Counted from the stretch's first letter, positions 29,732-41,609 are shown. The stretch is DNA of 64,000 nt from Hepsetus odoe (GCA_017165825.1 CM029379.1:19868044-19932043); one strand, 5' to 3'. Notes: generated from the sequence alone by a model not told the origin. Numbers and translations are program-made.

Positions 29732-31186
29732 AAGAGGAAAACCTAAGAAGAAAATGATGATTATTCAGTTATAATATAATTTTATAATGAGCTGGACGGC
29801 AGAGGGAGGGGATGAATGGGCTGGACTGGGTTTTCATCCAAAATAATCATTAACAGAAAGTTTATTCTCAACAGTGCACTCTATCAGGTGCACATCGAAA
29901 TATCACAATAATTTAATATTTTTCATATTCCAATTTTAAGCAAGTCACAAACACAACACTTGAAGTGAGCATTTAGAAATGAGTCCAGTAAGTCATTTCA
30001 CATCATGCGTTTACAGTAATGTCCATTACGTACAAGAGCAGGGATTGTTAAGAGTTGTTTGCTGATGAGAAGATTGTTTTAGAAGATGCTGGATGCTTTT
30101 TCATTTCAGCCAAAGACCAATGTCCAGCTTATCCTCATTACAGGGTTGTACATCTAGAAGCAAAGAAATGAGACTAATAAGCTGCCAGTCCAGTGGCTTT
30201 CTGATAAACAAATAAAAAAACAGACTGGGGTTGAGAAAGAAACGGCACGTTTGCCTGGGATGTGAAAGGAGTTTCTTCAAAGTCTTATCCAGGAACTAGA
30301 CTTTCCTTTTTGCTGCAGAATCACAATGCTGTCCAGGACGAAGCTTATTCTCTGCCGTTAGTACTAAACAAGCAGCTACTTTATTTTCCATAATGCTTCT
30401 TTGTTGCACACTCTGAGTTTTTGTGCCATGTCTTTTAAAATGTCAGAAATAAGTCTATGTAGACCCTTTCCAGGAAGCTGAATATGTGCCTCTAAAAGGT
30501 GTGTGCACCTGCTCTTCCGAGGTTTCTTTTAAAATTCAAGAAATGAATGGGGAGATGGGGAAGCTTTATTTTTGCTGGGGCTTTACGTTAGTTGTCAGAA
30601 TATTGCAGTGAAGATCTGATTGCACAAGCATTTGCAAAGTGATGATTACTTCTGGATCTAAAGCACCAATCCGACCCATCCCGAAGGTATTGCAAGGAGT
30701 GCCATTGCAAAGTGCTCGAAAAGGCTTTCCACCCTGCTAGTTCACTCCTGCAAAATATATTTCACTGCCTGTTTCCATTTTAATGGCCCTTCTCTCTTCA
30801 GTCCTGAAACCACAGTATTATTTGGTCCCAGGAAACATAAAATAAAACACAAGTAATTAGAATTTTAGTGCTAAAATCAATTACATTCTAAAAAGTGGAA
30901 AGAATCAAGAATAAATATTGGTTTTATTAATTGTCCAAACAATAAATAGATTAGTCTTCTTACTATTTTAGACATTGTCCTTATCTCTGCTGATGTCTAT
31001 AAAAATAAGTCTAAAGTGTAAAGTGAAAAGTGTCCAAAACAAAAAAAATTTAAAAAAACACAAAAAATGCATGAAATGCAACAAAAAAAACCTTTAACTT
31101 ATTTAATTGTCAAAATACTTTAAAGGTTTTTCTCTTATCTTACTCTATGAGAGTTAATTTAACCCTGATCTTTCAGTGTGCGCACA
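29732..31186. other. Intergenic, no gene recognised
   Basis: AT-rich with A-runs near 31040-31090. No exon or repeat family recognised. Confidence 0.4.
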
Positions 31187-31243
31187 CGTGTGTGTGTGTG
31201 TGTGTAGGTGTGTGTGTGTGTGTGTGTGTGTGTTTGTGTGTGA
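31187..31243 (+). repeat. GT dinucleotide microsatellite
   Basis: Nearly pure GT repeat with one AG interruption. A complementary AC tract lies 160 bp downstream. Confidence 0.95.
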
Positions 31244-31397
31244 GAAATGCTGTGGACTGACGGCTTGGTCGCTCTTATCAAAGCGAGCAGGCGGCGTGGT
31301 GCACAGATCCTTGTCAGCAAGGCTTTCAGTCAGTGCACGACAAGACAGGCGAGAGAGGAGCTCTCTCAGGACCACACATACACACCACAGACACTCT

Positions 31398-31399
<2 letters not shown>

Positions 31400-31435
<36 letters not shown>
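31400..31435 (+). repeat. AC dinucleotide microsatellite
   Basis: About 18 AC units, further AC-rich sequence from 31374. Complementary to the GT tract at 31187-31243. Confidence 0.95.
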
Positions 31436-31436
<1 letters not shown>

Positions 31437-32077
31437 CGTGTGTCCCATTATACACCTCTATTTCTCTCTCTGTATCTCCCTCCCCATCTTGTCTCTTGTT
31501 TTACCCTCCCACTGCAGCTCCTCACCCTGACCGTGTCTGCCTGGCCCAAAGTCACTCGTCTCATTGTCATTTCCTGTCAACCAGCCTTAGCTGCGTGATT
31601 AATCAATAAGAGGCGTAAGCTAGAATTGGGGTTTATCATCATTGCTGTGCCCTGACTTTTAACACAAGATCATCCAGGCAAGAAAGCTCTAACACACTTA
31701 AATACACTCCACTGAAAACTTTTTGGAATTCGTAGCCTTACCTTTCATTCAATGTGGAATAACAGCAAAGACTTTATCAGTTGTATTAGTAAAAATTATT
31801 CAACTTTTAAAAAGGAAAATAACCAAAAACAAATCATGCATAGCCTCTGAAATGTTCTACAAGCAATGGATTAGAATGAATGGAAACATTGGCCACATCA
31901 CAGACTGTTTATAATGTACAAATTTCACACGGCCGTAAGAAATGTTTTCAGTAATGGTGACTGTAGAGAGCAGAACTCTGTGTGTGTGTTGGAATGTAGC
32001 TATAAATTGGGAAGCTTTTAAGAAGCACAGTTAATAAGAAATATCAAAAATAATATTACATTCGACCTCAAATCAGA
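31436..32077. other. No recognisable feature
   Basis: Pyrimidine-rich to 31540, then AT-rich. No exon recognised. Confidence 0.4.
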
Positions 32078-32157
32078 GAGATAGACAGATAGAGAGATAG
32101 ATAGATAAGATAGCTACAGAGATAGATAAACAGATAGACAGGCAGACAGACAGACAG
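32078..32157 (+). repeat. GATA/GACA microsatellite
   Basis: Imperfect AGATAG/ATAG units passing into GACA units at 32130-32157. Confidence 0.9.
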
Positions 32158-32289
32158 GCTTGTCTTCAAGCGATTCATACAACAGATATTTTCAGAAAGA
32201 AGGCTACAGATGTATATGAGCCTGGAAAGAGATATACAGTGTTTTTGTAAAATCTCAAATGTCTTCTAAATTAAGCCCTTTTACCATCC

Positions 32290-33350
32290 GGATGATAATT
32301 TGCAAGTTGGAAAACATTTAAAAAAACTGCCCGTGTGGCCAGGTCAGGCTGTCCTGGCGAGTTTAGCCCAAGAGAAGACTTGTAATTTGCTTAATGAGGT
32401 CTCCAACAAGCCTAAAATAACATCCCAAGACCGACAGGAAGTTTTTGCCACAGTTGATGTCATGCATCGACCATCAGAAAGAAACTGCAGGAGCCTGATT
32501 TACACAGAAGATGTAAGGAGGAAACCCTCGCTATCCAAAACCACACCAGGTCAAGCCAGAGACCAGTGCTTTTGGATGAATCTAGAATTGAATTATTTGG
32601 ACATATCAACAGAGGACATGTTTGGGGTAAACCAAAGACAGCGTTTCAGCTAAAGACCCTCATCCCAACTGGGAACCATGTGGATGGAAATATCGTGGTC
32701 ACAAGTATCGCACTGCTTTACTGCAACGAGGCCTGGCCAGCACGCCATTCTGGAATCCACTATGAATTCTCCACTGTGTCAGAGGTTCCTTGATGACAAT
32801 GGGAGATCATCATTCCAGAAGGTGGACCATGCAACATGACAATGACCTAAAACATTCCACCAAGGACTGTCAGGAGAAGGACATGGAAATGGGTCTTGGT
32901 TCCTCCCAAGGTTTCCTCCAGTTTTAGGGAGTTTTGCCTCTGTCGCCATCGGTTTACCCAATTGGGGCTCAGACCACGATTCTGTAAAGCTGCTTTGTGA
33001 CAACAACAGTTGTAAAAAGCGCTTTATAAATAAAACTAACTTGACTTTACTTGAAATGGAGTTTTCTGGAATGGTCTGAGCCTGGATCTGTCCAGATCTG
33101 AATCCTATTGAGATGCAGTGGGGTGATTTGAAACGGGCTGTGCATGCAGGATGCCCCTCACACATCGCAGAGCCGAAAGGATTCTGAAGAGTGGGGAAAA
33201 CTATCTGCCAGGCGATGTCAGAGACCAGTAGACAGTTCTAAGAAACGTCTTACTGAAGTTACTTCAGCCCAATAACCGGTACTAGAGCATATGGAGTCAT
33301 ATCTTCCTCATCAGCAGGAATTGGGACCTCTGCTCATTTCTTCTGTTAAA
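32290..33350 (+). mobile_element. Tc1-like transposase relic, interrupted by a retroposon
   Basis: The + strand reads, with frameshifts, a DNA-binding half (DVRRKPSLSKTTPGQARDQ), then LLDESRIELFGHINRGHVWG with the first catalytic Asp, WTMQHDNDLKHSTKDCQEK with the second, and, after an insertion at 32893-33052, PDLNPIEMQWGDLKRAVH with the catalytic Glu. Order and motifs are those of Tc1 transposases (DDE). A stop precedes the last block. Terminal inverted repeats were not identified. Inactive. Confidence 0.82.
32893..33052 (+). repeat. Retroposon (GTAAAGCTGCTTTG family) nested in the Tc1-like relic
   Basis: Insert splits the transposase between its second and third catalytic blocks. Contains GGTTTCCTCCAGT, CTGTAAAGCTGCTTTGTGAC, AAAAAGCGC and TATAAATAAA. 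The 7-bp word GAAATGG flanks it (32886-32892 and 33053-33059), fitting a target-site duplication. A degraded copy is at 9.85 kb. Confidence 0.75.
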
Positions 33351-33599
33351 TAAATGTACGTTTCATCATAGGTGATGCATCTACTTCACCTTCATCTATA
33401 GATCCAAACAGAGAGAAGATCTAATATTGATAGGTGGATTTTTCATGAGGAGCTAAATATTGAACAGGTGGTGCTAATTTCTTCAAATCTGTACATTCCG
33501 CTCCTTGGTCTTCAGCTCCAGCTCAGCCTACTGCAGTTTAGCCACCAATTGTCATGAGGTTTGAAGGTGGTAATGAGCGAAACACTAAATGGAACAGCC
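33351..33599. other. No recognisable feature
   Basis: Mixed sequence between the Tc1-like relic and the next repeat. Nothing recognised. Confidence 0.4.
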
Positions 33600-33870
33600 C
33601 GGTTCAACAGCCTGATCACTAAAGGATGAAGAAAGTTTGCCAAGTGGTCTTTCCTCCTAGAGCAACGGTTGCCGCCCACTGTCCAAAGACATGCACGTCA
33701 GGCAGATTGGAGATGCTAAATTGGCCCCTAGATGTGAGTGTGTGTCCGCCCTGCAATGGACCGGAGACTTCTCCAGGGTGTGTCCCCGCCTTTTGCCCTG
33801 CGAGAGCCGGGATAGGCTCCAGCACCCCCCACGACCCTGATTAGTAAAAGCGGCTATGAAAATGACTGAA
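33600..33870 (+). repeat. Old interspersed repeat (GGGATAGGCTCCAGC family)
   Basis: Contains CCAAAGACATGCACGTCAGG, TAAATTGGCCCCTAG, GTGAGTGTGTG, and GGGATAGGCTCCAGCACCCC, a combination common in fish genomes, probably a LINE 3' end. A more decayed copy is at 47.6-47.83 kb. Confidence 0.65.
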
Positions 33871-34797
33871 TGAGTGAGAGTGCATACTGGCATACTGTGC
33901 CGATATTCAATATTTTTCATGTTCTTATCCGCAAATGCAAATTTGGCCAAAAGCCATCCTACTTTACCATCACAGAAAAACGCAGCCTTTGTTTCTGTGG
34001 GCTTTTAAATGCAGTAGAATGATTGAAAAGGCTGATAATTCATGCCAGAAACTCAGCCCTGCCTGAACAATCTTCTCAGAGTTCACTTAATTAAACATTA
34101 GCTTGAAACATCGATGGGATCTTAACATTGATCTGATGCCAGTCATTTTTTCCAAGCAACCATCTGCCGATGTGTGCGATTCCGATAGTATTGTGCATCC
34201 CTAATTAAAATCAATCCAAAGATGTGATAGCAATAGTTTTTTTTTTTTTTTGGTGTTGTTCTCTACAGCGTTTTTTTCTATTTTTGATTTAACTCCTCAA
34301 AAAAAAAAAAAAAAGATGTGAAAGAGTTCTCGGGAATCGCTCTTGGGAATAATTCCCTCTTCTGCCTGGCTGTATACGCGGTGGTGCTAGTGTGTGATGT
34401 GATGAGGTTTGGCATGCTTGGGACAGAGCGAGTCTCAGGTAATGTCCCACAGAGTCACAACACAATGTGTGGGATGCGGGCTGTGTCGCAGTGCTAATGG
34501 ACTGTAAAGGATTTCAGCTTGGACACAGAGGACACCCTGTTCCAAACACACACACACATACACACACACACAGTCTTCACTACAGACACGGTGTGTGTCA
34601 GGGGATGCAGAGGGGTATCTGAAGATCATGCCTCTGGATCACTGTGAATAGTCCAACGGTCACTAAACATACACACATCATATTTCTGACCGGTTATACC
34701 AAAGATGGGTGAAGTCCTTAACAACCTGAATACCTTTTCATGATATACGATACAATGAGATGCATAATATTTACTATTTCTGAGTTCTGGACATGTT
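33871..34797. other. Intergenic, no gene recognised
   Basis: A T-run at 34239-34250, an A-run at 34300-34314 and a CA-rich stretch at 34549-34571. No exon recognised. Confidence 0.4.
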
Positions 34798-35040
34798 GGG
34801 CCAGTGGTGGCCTAGTGGTTAAGGAGTGATTATGGGTTCAAATCCCAGACCAGTAGTTTGCCCTGAGGTACCCTTGAGCAAGGTACTGTCCCTGTCCCTG
34901 CTCCCCGAGCGCTTTCAATAGCTGCCCCCTGCTGCACGTGTCCGTGTGTAAAAGTACAACGTCGAGGTGTAATTTCATTGTGTTTCAATGTTAACTGTGT
35001 GCTGTGTCTCACAATGACAGAAATGGTCACTTTCACTTTC
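34798..35040 (+). repeat. SINE family A, complete
   Basis: Head CAGTGGTGGCCTAGTGGTTA, B box GGGTTCAAATCCCAGACCAG, CTTTCAATAGCTGCCCCCTG, and terminal GTCACTTTCACTTTC. Confidence 0.9.
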
Positions 35041-35739
35041 ATGTTGAACCAGGCAGAACACTGTGACATCTTTATTCATTTCTGTTTGTTAAAAATGAAA
35101 AATAACTACAAAAAAATAAATAAAAGCTGAAGAGTTATCATTTATAGGCTCTGAATGTGGCCTAAGGAGTGTTCGCACCGTTTTTGCAGACCGAGGGGAT
35201 TGATTTGTTTCCTTTAAATGGGGCGACTCGTTTAACATGTCACTTACATTGTTGCCTATGCACACCTTGTGGTTTCAGGTCAACGAGAATCAGTTAGTGA
35301 CCTGCGTCATGAGCATTAATTCAGTACTGACCGCTCAGACTGAAAAATAAGCAGATTCTTTTTCTGCATGAACAAATCCCAAAACATTTTTAAGCCTGGA
35401 TGTATTTTACTCAGTTTTATTCGTATTATTTTACTCGTATATCTATTTATCCTTTATCCTTTATCCCTCATCCCTACCACACAGTTAATCCCATGGCCCT
35501 ATTCCTCAGTGTCTTCAATAGTCGCTTCTGTTGTTCTGGTGAACTCCCCGACCAGCCCCATGCTCTTCCATCCCTGAACTCCTCGACCATCTCCACGTCC
35601 TTTCACCCTGTCACCCTAAATCCCTTTGTTAGAACCTTTCCCTCACGTCCCTGTCACCCTAAATTCACATATTACCATATTACTCTATTTTCTCTGTTCT
35701 TTTCTGAGTAACACTTTTCTTAGCAAGTCAAAACAACCA
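35041..35739. other. Intergenic, pyrimidine-rich at 35400-35710
   Basis: CCCTGTCACCCTAAAT-like words occur twice (35608 and 35650). No gene recognised. Confidence 0.4.
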
Positions 35740-35935
35740 AACAAGGACCTGAGCGTCCTTGAGGCTCCGGGGGGATAGATAAAAAGGTACACTCTGGGGT
35801 GTACGAGATGATTTCTACACAGAGAGAGAAACACTGACCGGTCCCTTCAACAACGTGTAAGAACACGGTCACTCTTCTGTTAATAAAATCTGCTATAGCT
35901 TCAAGAACTCTCCGTCTCATCACTGACTTTTCGAA
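35740..35935 (+). mobile_element. Possible solo LTR-like segment
   Basis: A TATA-like GATAAAAAGG (35776) is followed about 105 bp later by TTAATAAAATCTGC (35880) and then CTCTCCGTCTCATCACTGAC. This spacing of TATA and polyadenylation signal resembles the U3-R-U5 layout of a retroviral or retrotransposon LTR. No TG...CA ends or flanking duplication were found, and no internal coding region is present. Confidence 0.25.
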
Positions 35936-36069
35936 CCTCGGTTCTCAATCCGAGAATCGGACAGTCCTAAATGTAGAAGAGAACCTGATTTTAAGAATTA
36001 GACAAACGCGTCATGCCTGGAGATTTGTTTACTGAAGAAACTGGGCCAATATTTTTATGACGTCTAAGG

Positions 36070-36215
36070 CAGGGGTGTCGAACTCCAGTCCTGGAGGGGC
36101 CAGACTCCAGCACAATTTGATGATTTCCCTCCTCAAACACACACACTACACCTGCCACTAAGTGTGAACCAGGTGTGTTTAAGGAGGGAAATCACCATAT
36201 TGTGCGACACCCCTG
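36070..36215. mobile_element. hAT-type MITE, 146 bp, with perfect 8-bp target duplication
   Basis: Ends are CAGGGGTGTCG and CGACACCCCTG, perfect 11-bp inverted repeats with a hAT-like CAGGGG start. GTCTAAGG flanks both sides (36062-36069 and 36216-36223), an exact 8-bp duplication typical of hAT. Further inverted matches inside (GATTTCCCTCCT and AGGAGGGAAATC; CACACCTG-type words) make most of it fold-back. No coding capacity; must rely on a transposase elsewhere. Confidence 0.9.
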
Positions 36216-36330
36216 GTCTAAGGTGCAAACTTTCACGAACTGTCAAAAGCATTGCTTTTAACTTTTGAGGACAGCGCCAAATTGGCACGGTCTTTAAAAA
36301 TGCAGCAGAACCCAACAGTGGTGCCATAAA

Positions 36331-36571
36331 GTGAAAGTGAAAGTGACAACCCTTGTCATTGCGAGGTCACGGCGCAGCCTGGGACCTCTGCATTTAACCC
36401 ATGCACTCAAACACCATGCAGCAGCGGGCAGCTATTGAAAGCACCCGGGGAGCAGTGACGGGGACGGTACCTTGCTCAAGGATACCTCAGGGCAACCTAC
36501 TTGTGAGGGAATCGAACCCACAATCTTCCGATGCGGGGGCAACTCCCTAACCACTAGGCCACCGCTGCCCC
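36331..36571 (-). repeat. SINE family A, antisense, subfamily 2
   Basis: Complete from tail GTGAAAGTGAAAGTGAC to head (CCACTAGGCCACCGCTGCCC). Carries GTGAGGGAATCGAACCC. Confidence 0.92.
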
Positions 36572-36584
36572 AGACAACCTTCTG

Positions 36585-36820
36585 AAGTGAAAGTGAAGTG
36601 AAAGTGACAACTAGTCATTGCAAACAAACAGCACAACACTGTGAACCACAACAAATTGTAGCTTCTGCATTTAACTCATACATACATGTGCAGCAGGTGG
36701 CAGCTATTTAAAGCATCCGGGGAGCAGGGATGGGGATGGTACCTTGTTCAAGGGTAACTCGGGGCAACCTACCAGCCTAGGATTCGAACACATGACCTTC
36801 CGATCCTGGGGCCAACTCCT
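36585..36820 (-). repeat. SINE family A, antisense, second of a pair
   Basis: Lies 14 bp after the previous copy in the same orientation. Tail AAGTGAAAGTGAAGTGAAAG; CAGCAGGTGGCAGC; B-box region GATTCGAACACATGACC. Older, and lacks the outermost head. Confidence 0.88.
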
Positions 36821-37611
36821 ATGATTGGTAATCCTCCAGAAGTAACTACGGTTTCACTCCAGACCCACCCATGATGGAAAGGAAGTATAAATGACTCTTT
36901 TTTCCATTTAGATCCATACATTGCGCCCTTTGAAGGACAACTGAAGAGCATACAACAAGGATCACACTGTAGGAGTGATTGTGCTTTCGCTGGCATCTCA
37001 GAGGAGGAAAAACAGTAACACACTGAACTTGTTCACTGAGCACGCCATCAGGCTCAAACTGGGTATGACTTTGAAGCAGCTTCTGCTTATGTGTTTACCC
37101 GGATAAGATTTGTTACAGTTCAGATCCTGACTGCTTCGGCAAAGACTTAAACTCAAAGCCAGAGTCACAGATGAAGAAATGACACACCACAATGTTAGGT
37201 GTTCGCCTGCCACACTTCTAACTGGATCATCAGCTCTCAGCATTTTCCGGAAGTGTTGCCTGAGAAACGCCGCTTGCTCTTTTAAAGCAGCCGTGCGATT
37301 CCTCGGCTCAAGCTGCCTTCATAATATTTAAGCAATAATCTTCCATCTCACGAGGCACTAAAACGACTCCAGCGTCTGATCTTGTACGAGAAGAGATGGT
37401 TTATAAAGGTCAGCATAGACTGCACTGATCGATACCCGATATGGCTCGACACTGATCATGAACAGGCACACGTCCAGCACTTTCTGATGCTTGCGTTACA
37501 ATAAATAGCATTTTAACAGGCTGCTGCAAATTCAAACGAGCACGCGACAAATCGGTTTTGCATTGAAAATAATATAAATCACTAAAAAAAAGCCAAAATC
37601 AAAGTCAATTA
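36821..37611. other. Intergenic, no gene recognised
   Basis: No exon or repeat family identified. Confidence 0.4.
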
Positions 37612-37817
37612 AAGTGAAGTGAAAGTGACTAATCTTGTCACTGTGAGTACATGGCACAGCACGCCATGAACCACAACGAAATGACACCTCTGCATTCCAT
37701 CCATACACGTCCTGCAGGGGGGAAAGTGCCTGGGGAGCAGTGACGGGGACGGTACCTTGCTCTAGTGTACCTCAGAGCATGATGTTCCGATGTCCCTAAC
37801 CACTAGACCACCGTGCT
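37612..37817 (-). repeat. SINE family A, antisense, degraded
   Basis: AAGTGAAGTGAAAGTGACTA tail, GGGGAGCAGTGACGGGGACG, and head CCCTAACCACTAGACCACC. Internal deletion around the B box. Confidence 0.82.
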
Positions 37818-38587
37818 GATTGTTTTGGTCTATGATACTGCAAAGCAAGGCTTCACTCCTAGCCGCACATTTGCACCATCGGTTCTTTGTTTAGTTTAAA
37901 CGAAGTAGCTTGAGCCGTACTTTTAGACGGCCATCTTTATAGAAGTGCCCATATTTAAATGCAGCTTAACAACGTTTATAGATTTGGACGTTATAAGCAG
38001 GATAGAAGTGGTTTTGCAGTTTCAGGTAATATTTCGATTTTTCTTTCTGCAGAGATGTTTTTACTCCCCGAGTGCTGCTCTGAACATTTTACAGGCAAGA
38101 AAACAAAGGAAAGGGTCGCGTCGACTCCTATGCTTACAGAGACTAATTTACCGTGGGCTGTATTAGGCTGACCTACGCAGCTTATGCTTGAAAACACAGT
38201 TATCAAAGTCATAATTCTGCAATGACTACTTTTCTGACTGCGTAAGCCAAATTTCCTCTACATTTTTCATGCAGCTTAATGCGTCGGAGGTTAAGCGACC
38301 CTCCTTTGCTACGACGCTGTTAAGTATAATGCCGTATTAAAATGAGCAATGCTCTGACTTTGAACAATGCTGCTTGAAAGTTTGTGAACCCTTTAGAATT
38401 CTAGATTTTTACATTAATGGCGAGAACAACGGCATGAAAATATTTTCACACAGTAACCATTTATTATATGTGCCATACAACTATCACACAGAGCTGTAAC
38501 TCACAAACATCCCACATAAACCAAAAATGAAATCCAATACACTTCTTGCTTTACCGCATAACAGTGGCTTTCTCCTTGAACCCTGCC

Positions 38588-38590
<3 letters not shown>
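37818..38590. other. Intergenic; possible transposon end at 38367
   Basis: TGCTTGAAAGTTTGTGAACC followed by CTTTAGAATTCTAGATTTTT (38372-38412) resembles the terminal repeat of a Tc1-type fish element. No partner end was found. Confidence 0.35.

Positions 38591-38624
<34 letters not shown>
38591..38624. repeat. TA dinucleotide repeat
   Basis: About 17 TA units. Confidence 0.95.
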
Positions 38625-38628
<4 letters not shown>

Positions 38629-39370
38629 CTGACAACAAATACTTGCAAATACATATAACTATTGGAATTTTTTTAAGTGATATTCAGGGCAGCTTTAAAA
38701 ACTTTAATTTTGTTTTAGAAAATCACAGGAATTAAAACATATATTAGATATCAGTCCTATCATAATTGTAACACATTTTGCAGATCTGAAAACTGTTTTG
38801 AATGATTTACATTCCTTCGCTCCAACAATCTCCATTCAACATCATCATGCATACTTTATATTTTACAGAAAACATGTCAGCACTGACATAACTCTGGTTC
38901 TGCATACTGATCCATTCTAGAAGATTGATCTTACTGTTGCTAAGGGAAACGTGTACAATCCTCTGGCAGTTTGAAGTGTTATTTCATTTATTTATTTATT
39001 TTTTGGTGCATGGCCCTCATGTGGTTAACAATTAAAAAGCACAGTTCCAGGAGTGCCCAACAGTTTCTCACGATTTCTGAATCAATCCTTTGTGCATAAC
39101 TGCTTAAAAAAATAAAACAAGCACATTTTATGCTCAAACTGCTCACTTACGGTTTCGTCACACGATCCTGCGGACGTTAGGTGTGAACTATGACTTAATT
39201 ATAGTCATTGGCCAGTTTTTTAGAAGCACTAATTGTACTGCATCTGTTTAATCTTTGATTTAAATCTGATCTCTTCCATCAACTGGAAAACAACCTGTTC
39301 AGAACCTGGGAAGCTGCAGAACTACCCCATGAAAAATAAAGCTATTCTATAGAGCATAAGCAGCAATAAA

Positions 39371-39374
<4 letters not shown>
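38625..39374. other. Intergenic, AT-rich
   Basis: No exon or repeat family recognised. Confidence 0.4.

Positions 39375-39449
<75 letters not shown>
39375..39449. repeat. Long AT dinucleotide repeat
   Basis: About 37 AT units without interruption, the longest simple repeat in the window. Confidence 0.95.
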
Positions 39450-39452
<3 letters not shown>

Positions 39453-39518
39453 AGTGTATTTAAAATAAATGTTTTTGGTAAAATAAATGTTTTGATCTAA
39501 ATAGGTTTAGAGTTAATT

Positions 39519-39745
39519 GCTGGCCTAGCATTTAGAGTTAGCCCAGGACTGTAGCTTCATTGGTTGCAATCCCACATCAGTAGGTCGCCTTGAGCAAGGT
39601 ACCGTCCCCATCACTGCTCCTCGGGCATTTTAAATAGCTGCCCTTTGGCAAACAAATTATGGCTGAAGTGTTGCTGCATTTTGTTTTACTCACTGTGCTG
39701 TGCTGTTTCACAATGGCACAGCTCACTTCTTACCACTTTCACTTA
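39519..39745 (+). repeat. SINE family A, degraded
   Basis: CTGGCCTAGCATTTAGAGTT head, GCAAGGTACCGTCCCCATCA, TTTAAATAGCTGCCCTTTGG, and terminal CCACTTTCACTT. Confidence 0.82.
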
Positions 39746-40672
39746 ATAGTGAAACATTTTTACCCTCTGCTAGAGTAAAACAGACTAACTGAAGAGCTTT
39801 CTATTTTCATATTCTTCTTGCACAACAACTGATCCATGTTTGGTTCATTAATTACCCTCCCATCTACTTTTTTTATTTTTTGGTTCAGAACCACCGGTTA
39901 TGGTGTTGTGAGGAAAGTGAGTGTAAAATATTCAAATCTATAAAGCAGACACCATATCCAGTTTCTATCCAATCTCTTATTTAGAAAAATATCAGACTCT
40001 TTCAATGTTTAATAGTGGGCAAGCCAGTAGCTCAATATTTTGAGTGCTGAAAAGTAAGTGTTGTGGCTCATTTGTATAGCTTTCTGTTTATTTATTTGTT
40101 TGTTTATAAGTGACGGTCATTACATAAATCTTTGGCCAGGCTAGTTGGACTCAGTCTCTTTTGTTTAGGTCAAAAAATGAAAATGCCAAAGAGGAGAAAT
40201 TTTTGCAAATCCATCCCCCTCTGAAATCACAGCCTGTAGTGCCTAAGTATTTTCAGTCAAACTCTGTAATGCCATATAATTTTAGTCTGTGATTTCCCAC
40301 TCAGATCTCGCTTCACTTTGGGGGGAAAAAAGCTTTGACACCTGCTATCGTTGTAGTTTGTCTCCTAGCACGCATGCATATTGAACACTTCCCCACTCTC
40401 TCTTTGCATGTTCACAGAGCGAGAAGAAAATGAAAATAGTCTTAAAAGCATGATCCCAGTAGCAGCTGATGGTATGAAGCATTGCTATATTTATAATTGT
40501 ACAATATCACCTGGGTTTTTGGTTGGTTTTTTGTTTTCTATGATCGTTATTGTAATAGCAAACTTGAAATTGTAGAAGTTACAACCCACAAGAAACTCCC
40601 CCGATCTTTTACCTCCAATTCAGTTGTGAGAGAGTCATCACTGAAAAGACGTGTCCCTTGATGAACATCTAA
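39746..40672. other. Intergenic, no gene recognised
   Basis: No exon or repeat identified; an open frame at 40381-40575 has no recognisable domain. Confidence 0.4.
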
Positions 40673-40932
40673 TGAAAGTGAAAGTGAAAGTGACAAGGGT
40701 TGTCACTGCGAGGTCACAGCACAGCACTCAGTGAACCACAGCAAAATTGGACCTCTGCATTTAACCCATGCACTCAAAATTAACAGCAGTGGCAGCTATT
40801 GAAAGCGCCCGGGGAGCAGTGACAGGGACGGTACCTTCCCCAGGGGTACCTCAGGCAACCTACTTGTGAGGGAATCGAACCCACAATCATCCGATGCGGG
40901 GAAACTCCCTAACCACTAGGCCACCACTGCCC
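40673..40932 (-). repeat. SINE family A, antisense, subfamily 2
   Basis: Tail TGAAAGTGAAAGTGAAAGTG, GCAGCAGTGGC-like block altered, GTGAGGGAATCGAACCC, head CCACTAGGCCACCACTGCCC. Confidence 0.9.
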
Positions 40933-41609
40933 ATGTTTTTAGAAATTGTAGCTAAATTGAGAAATTAATTGTTTCCCAAGTTTGAGAACAATTCCCTGCC
41001 TCTTTCATTTAATTTTTATTGATCTTTCATTGCATCCGACCTACTGGAACGATTTTATAGGTCTGAGATTCGGATTAGCCCAATGTAATTTATGTTGGTG
41101 ATATCCCTATGTATTTTTGTTGCTTTCTTCTTTTCTTTCTCTGTTTACTTTGGTTTCATGTGTGAATCCATTTTTTATGACCTTAACAAGAGCAACCAGC
41201 GTATTCCTAGATGCACTTCACACAATGCTCATTCATATTGTTTCTTCATTTAGAAGTTTTAGTCAATTTTAGCTAAACTTGAAAAAATCCAGCACTTCAC
41301 AGGTTCTGGACTCTTCAAAGGTTTGACAGTTTTTGTTTTTTTGGTGATTGATTGTTCTTTGCCAGGATAAAACAAACTTAAAACAAGCTAAAAACAAGTG
41401 TAAAGATGGACAGCTTGGCAGCTGAGAAAAACTTACTCTTCTTCATATATCATTACGGACTTCACCTGAGCAAACAGACTTTTCTGGTTCGTAAAGACGT
41501 GAGGATTAGCTTGTTCAAGTAAAAACTTCTTCACAAACAAACTGAAGAAGACCAAGACTACCAAACATTTACTGTTTATACCACCTGACAGATTTTTTCT
41601 GCTTTGATT

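Noticed and set aside
31176..31598. Open frames rich in Cys, Val, Thr and His
   Set aside because: Produced by GT and AC microsatellites.
36331..36820. A tandem gene duplication
   Set aside because: It is two independent SINE family A copies in the same orientation, of different subfamily and divergence.
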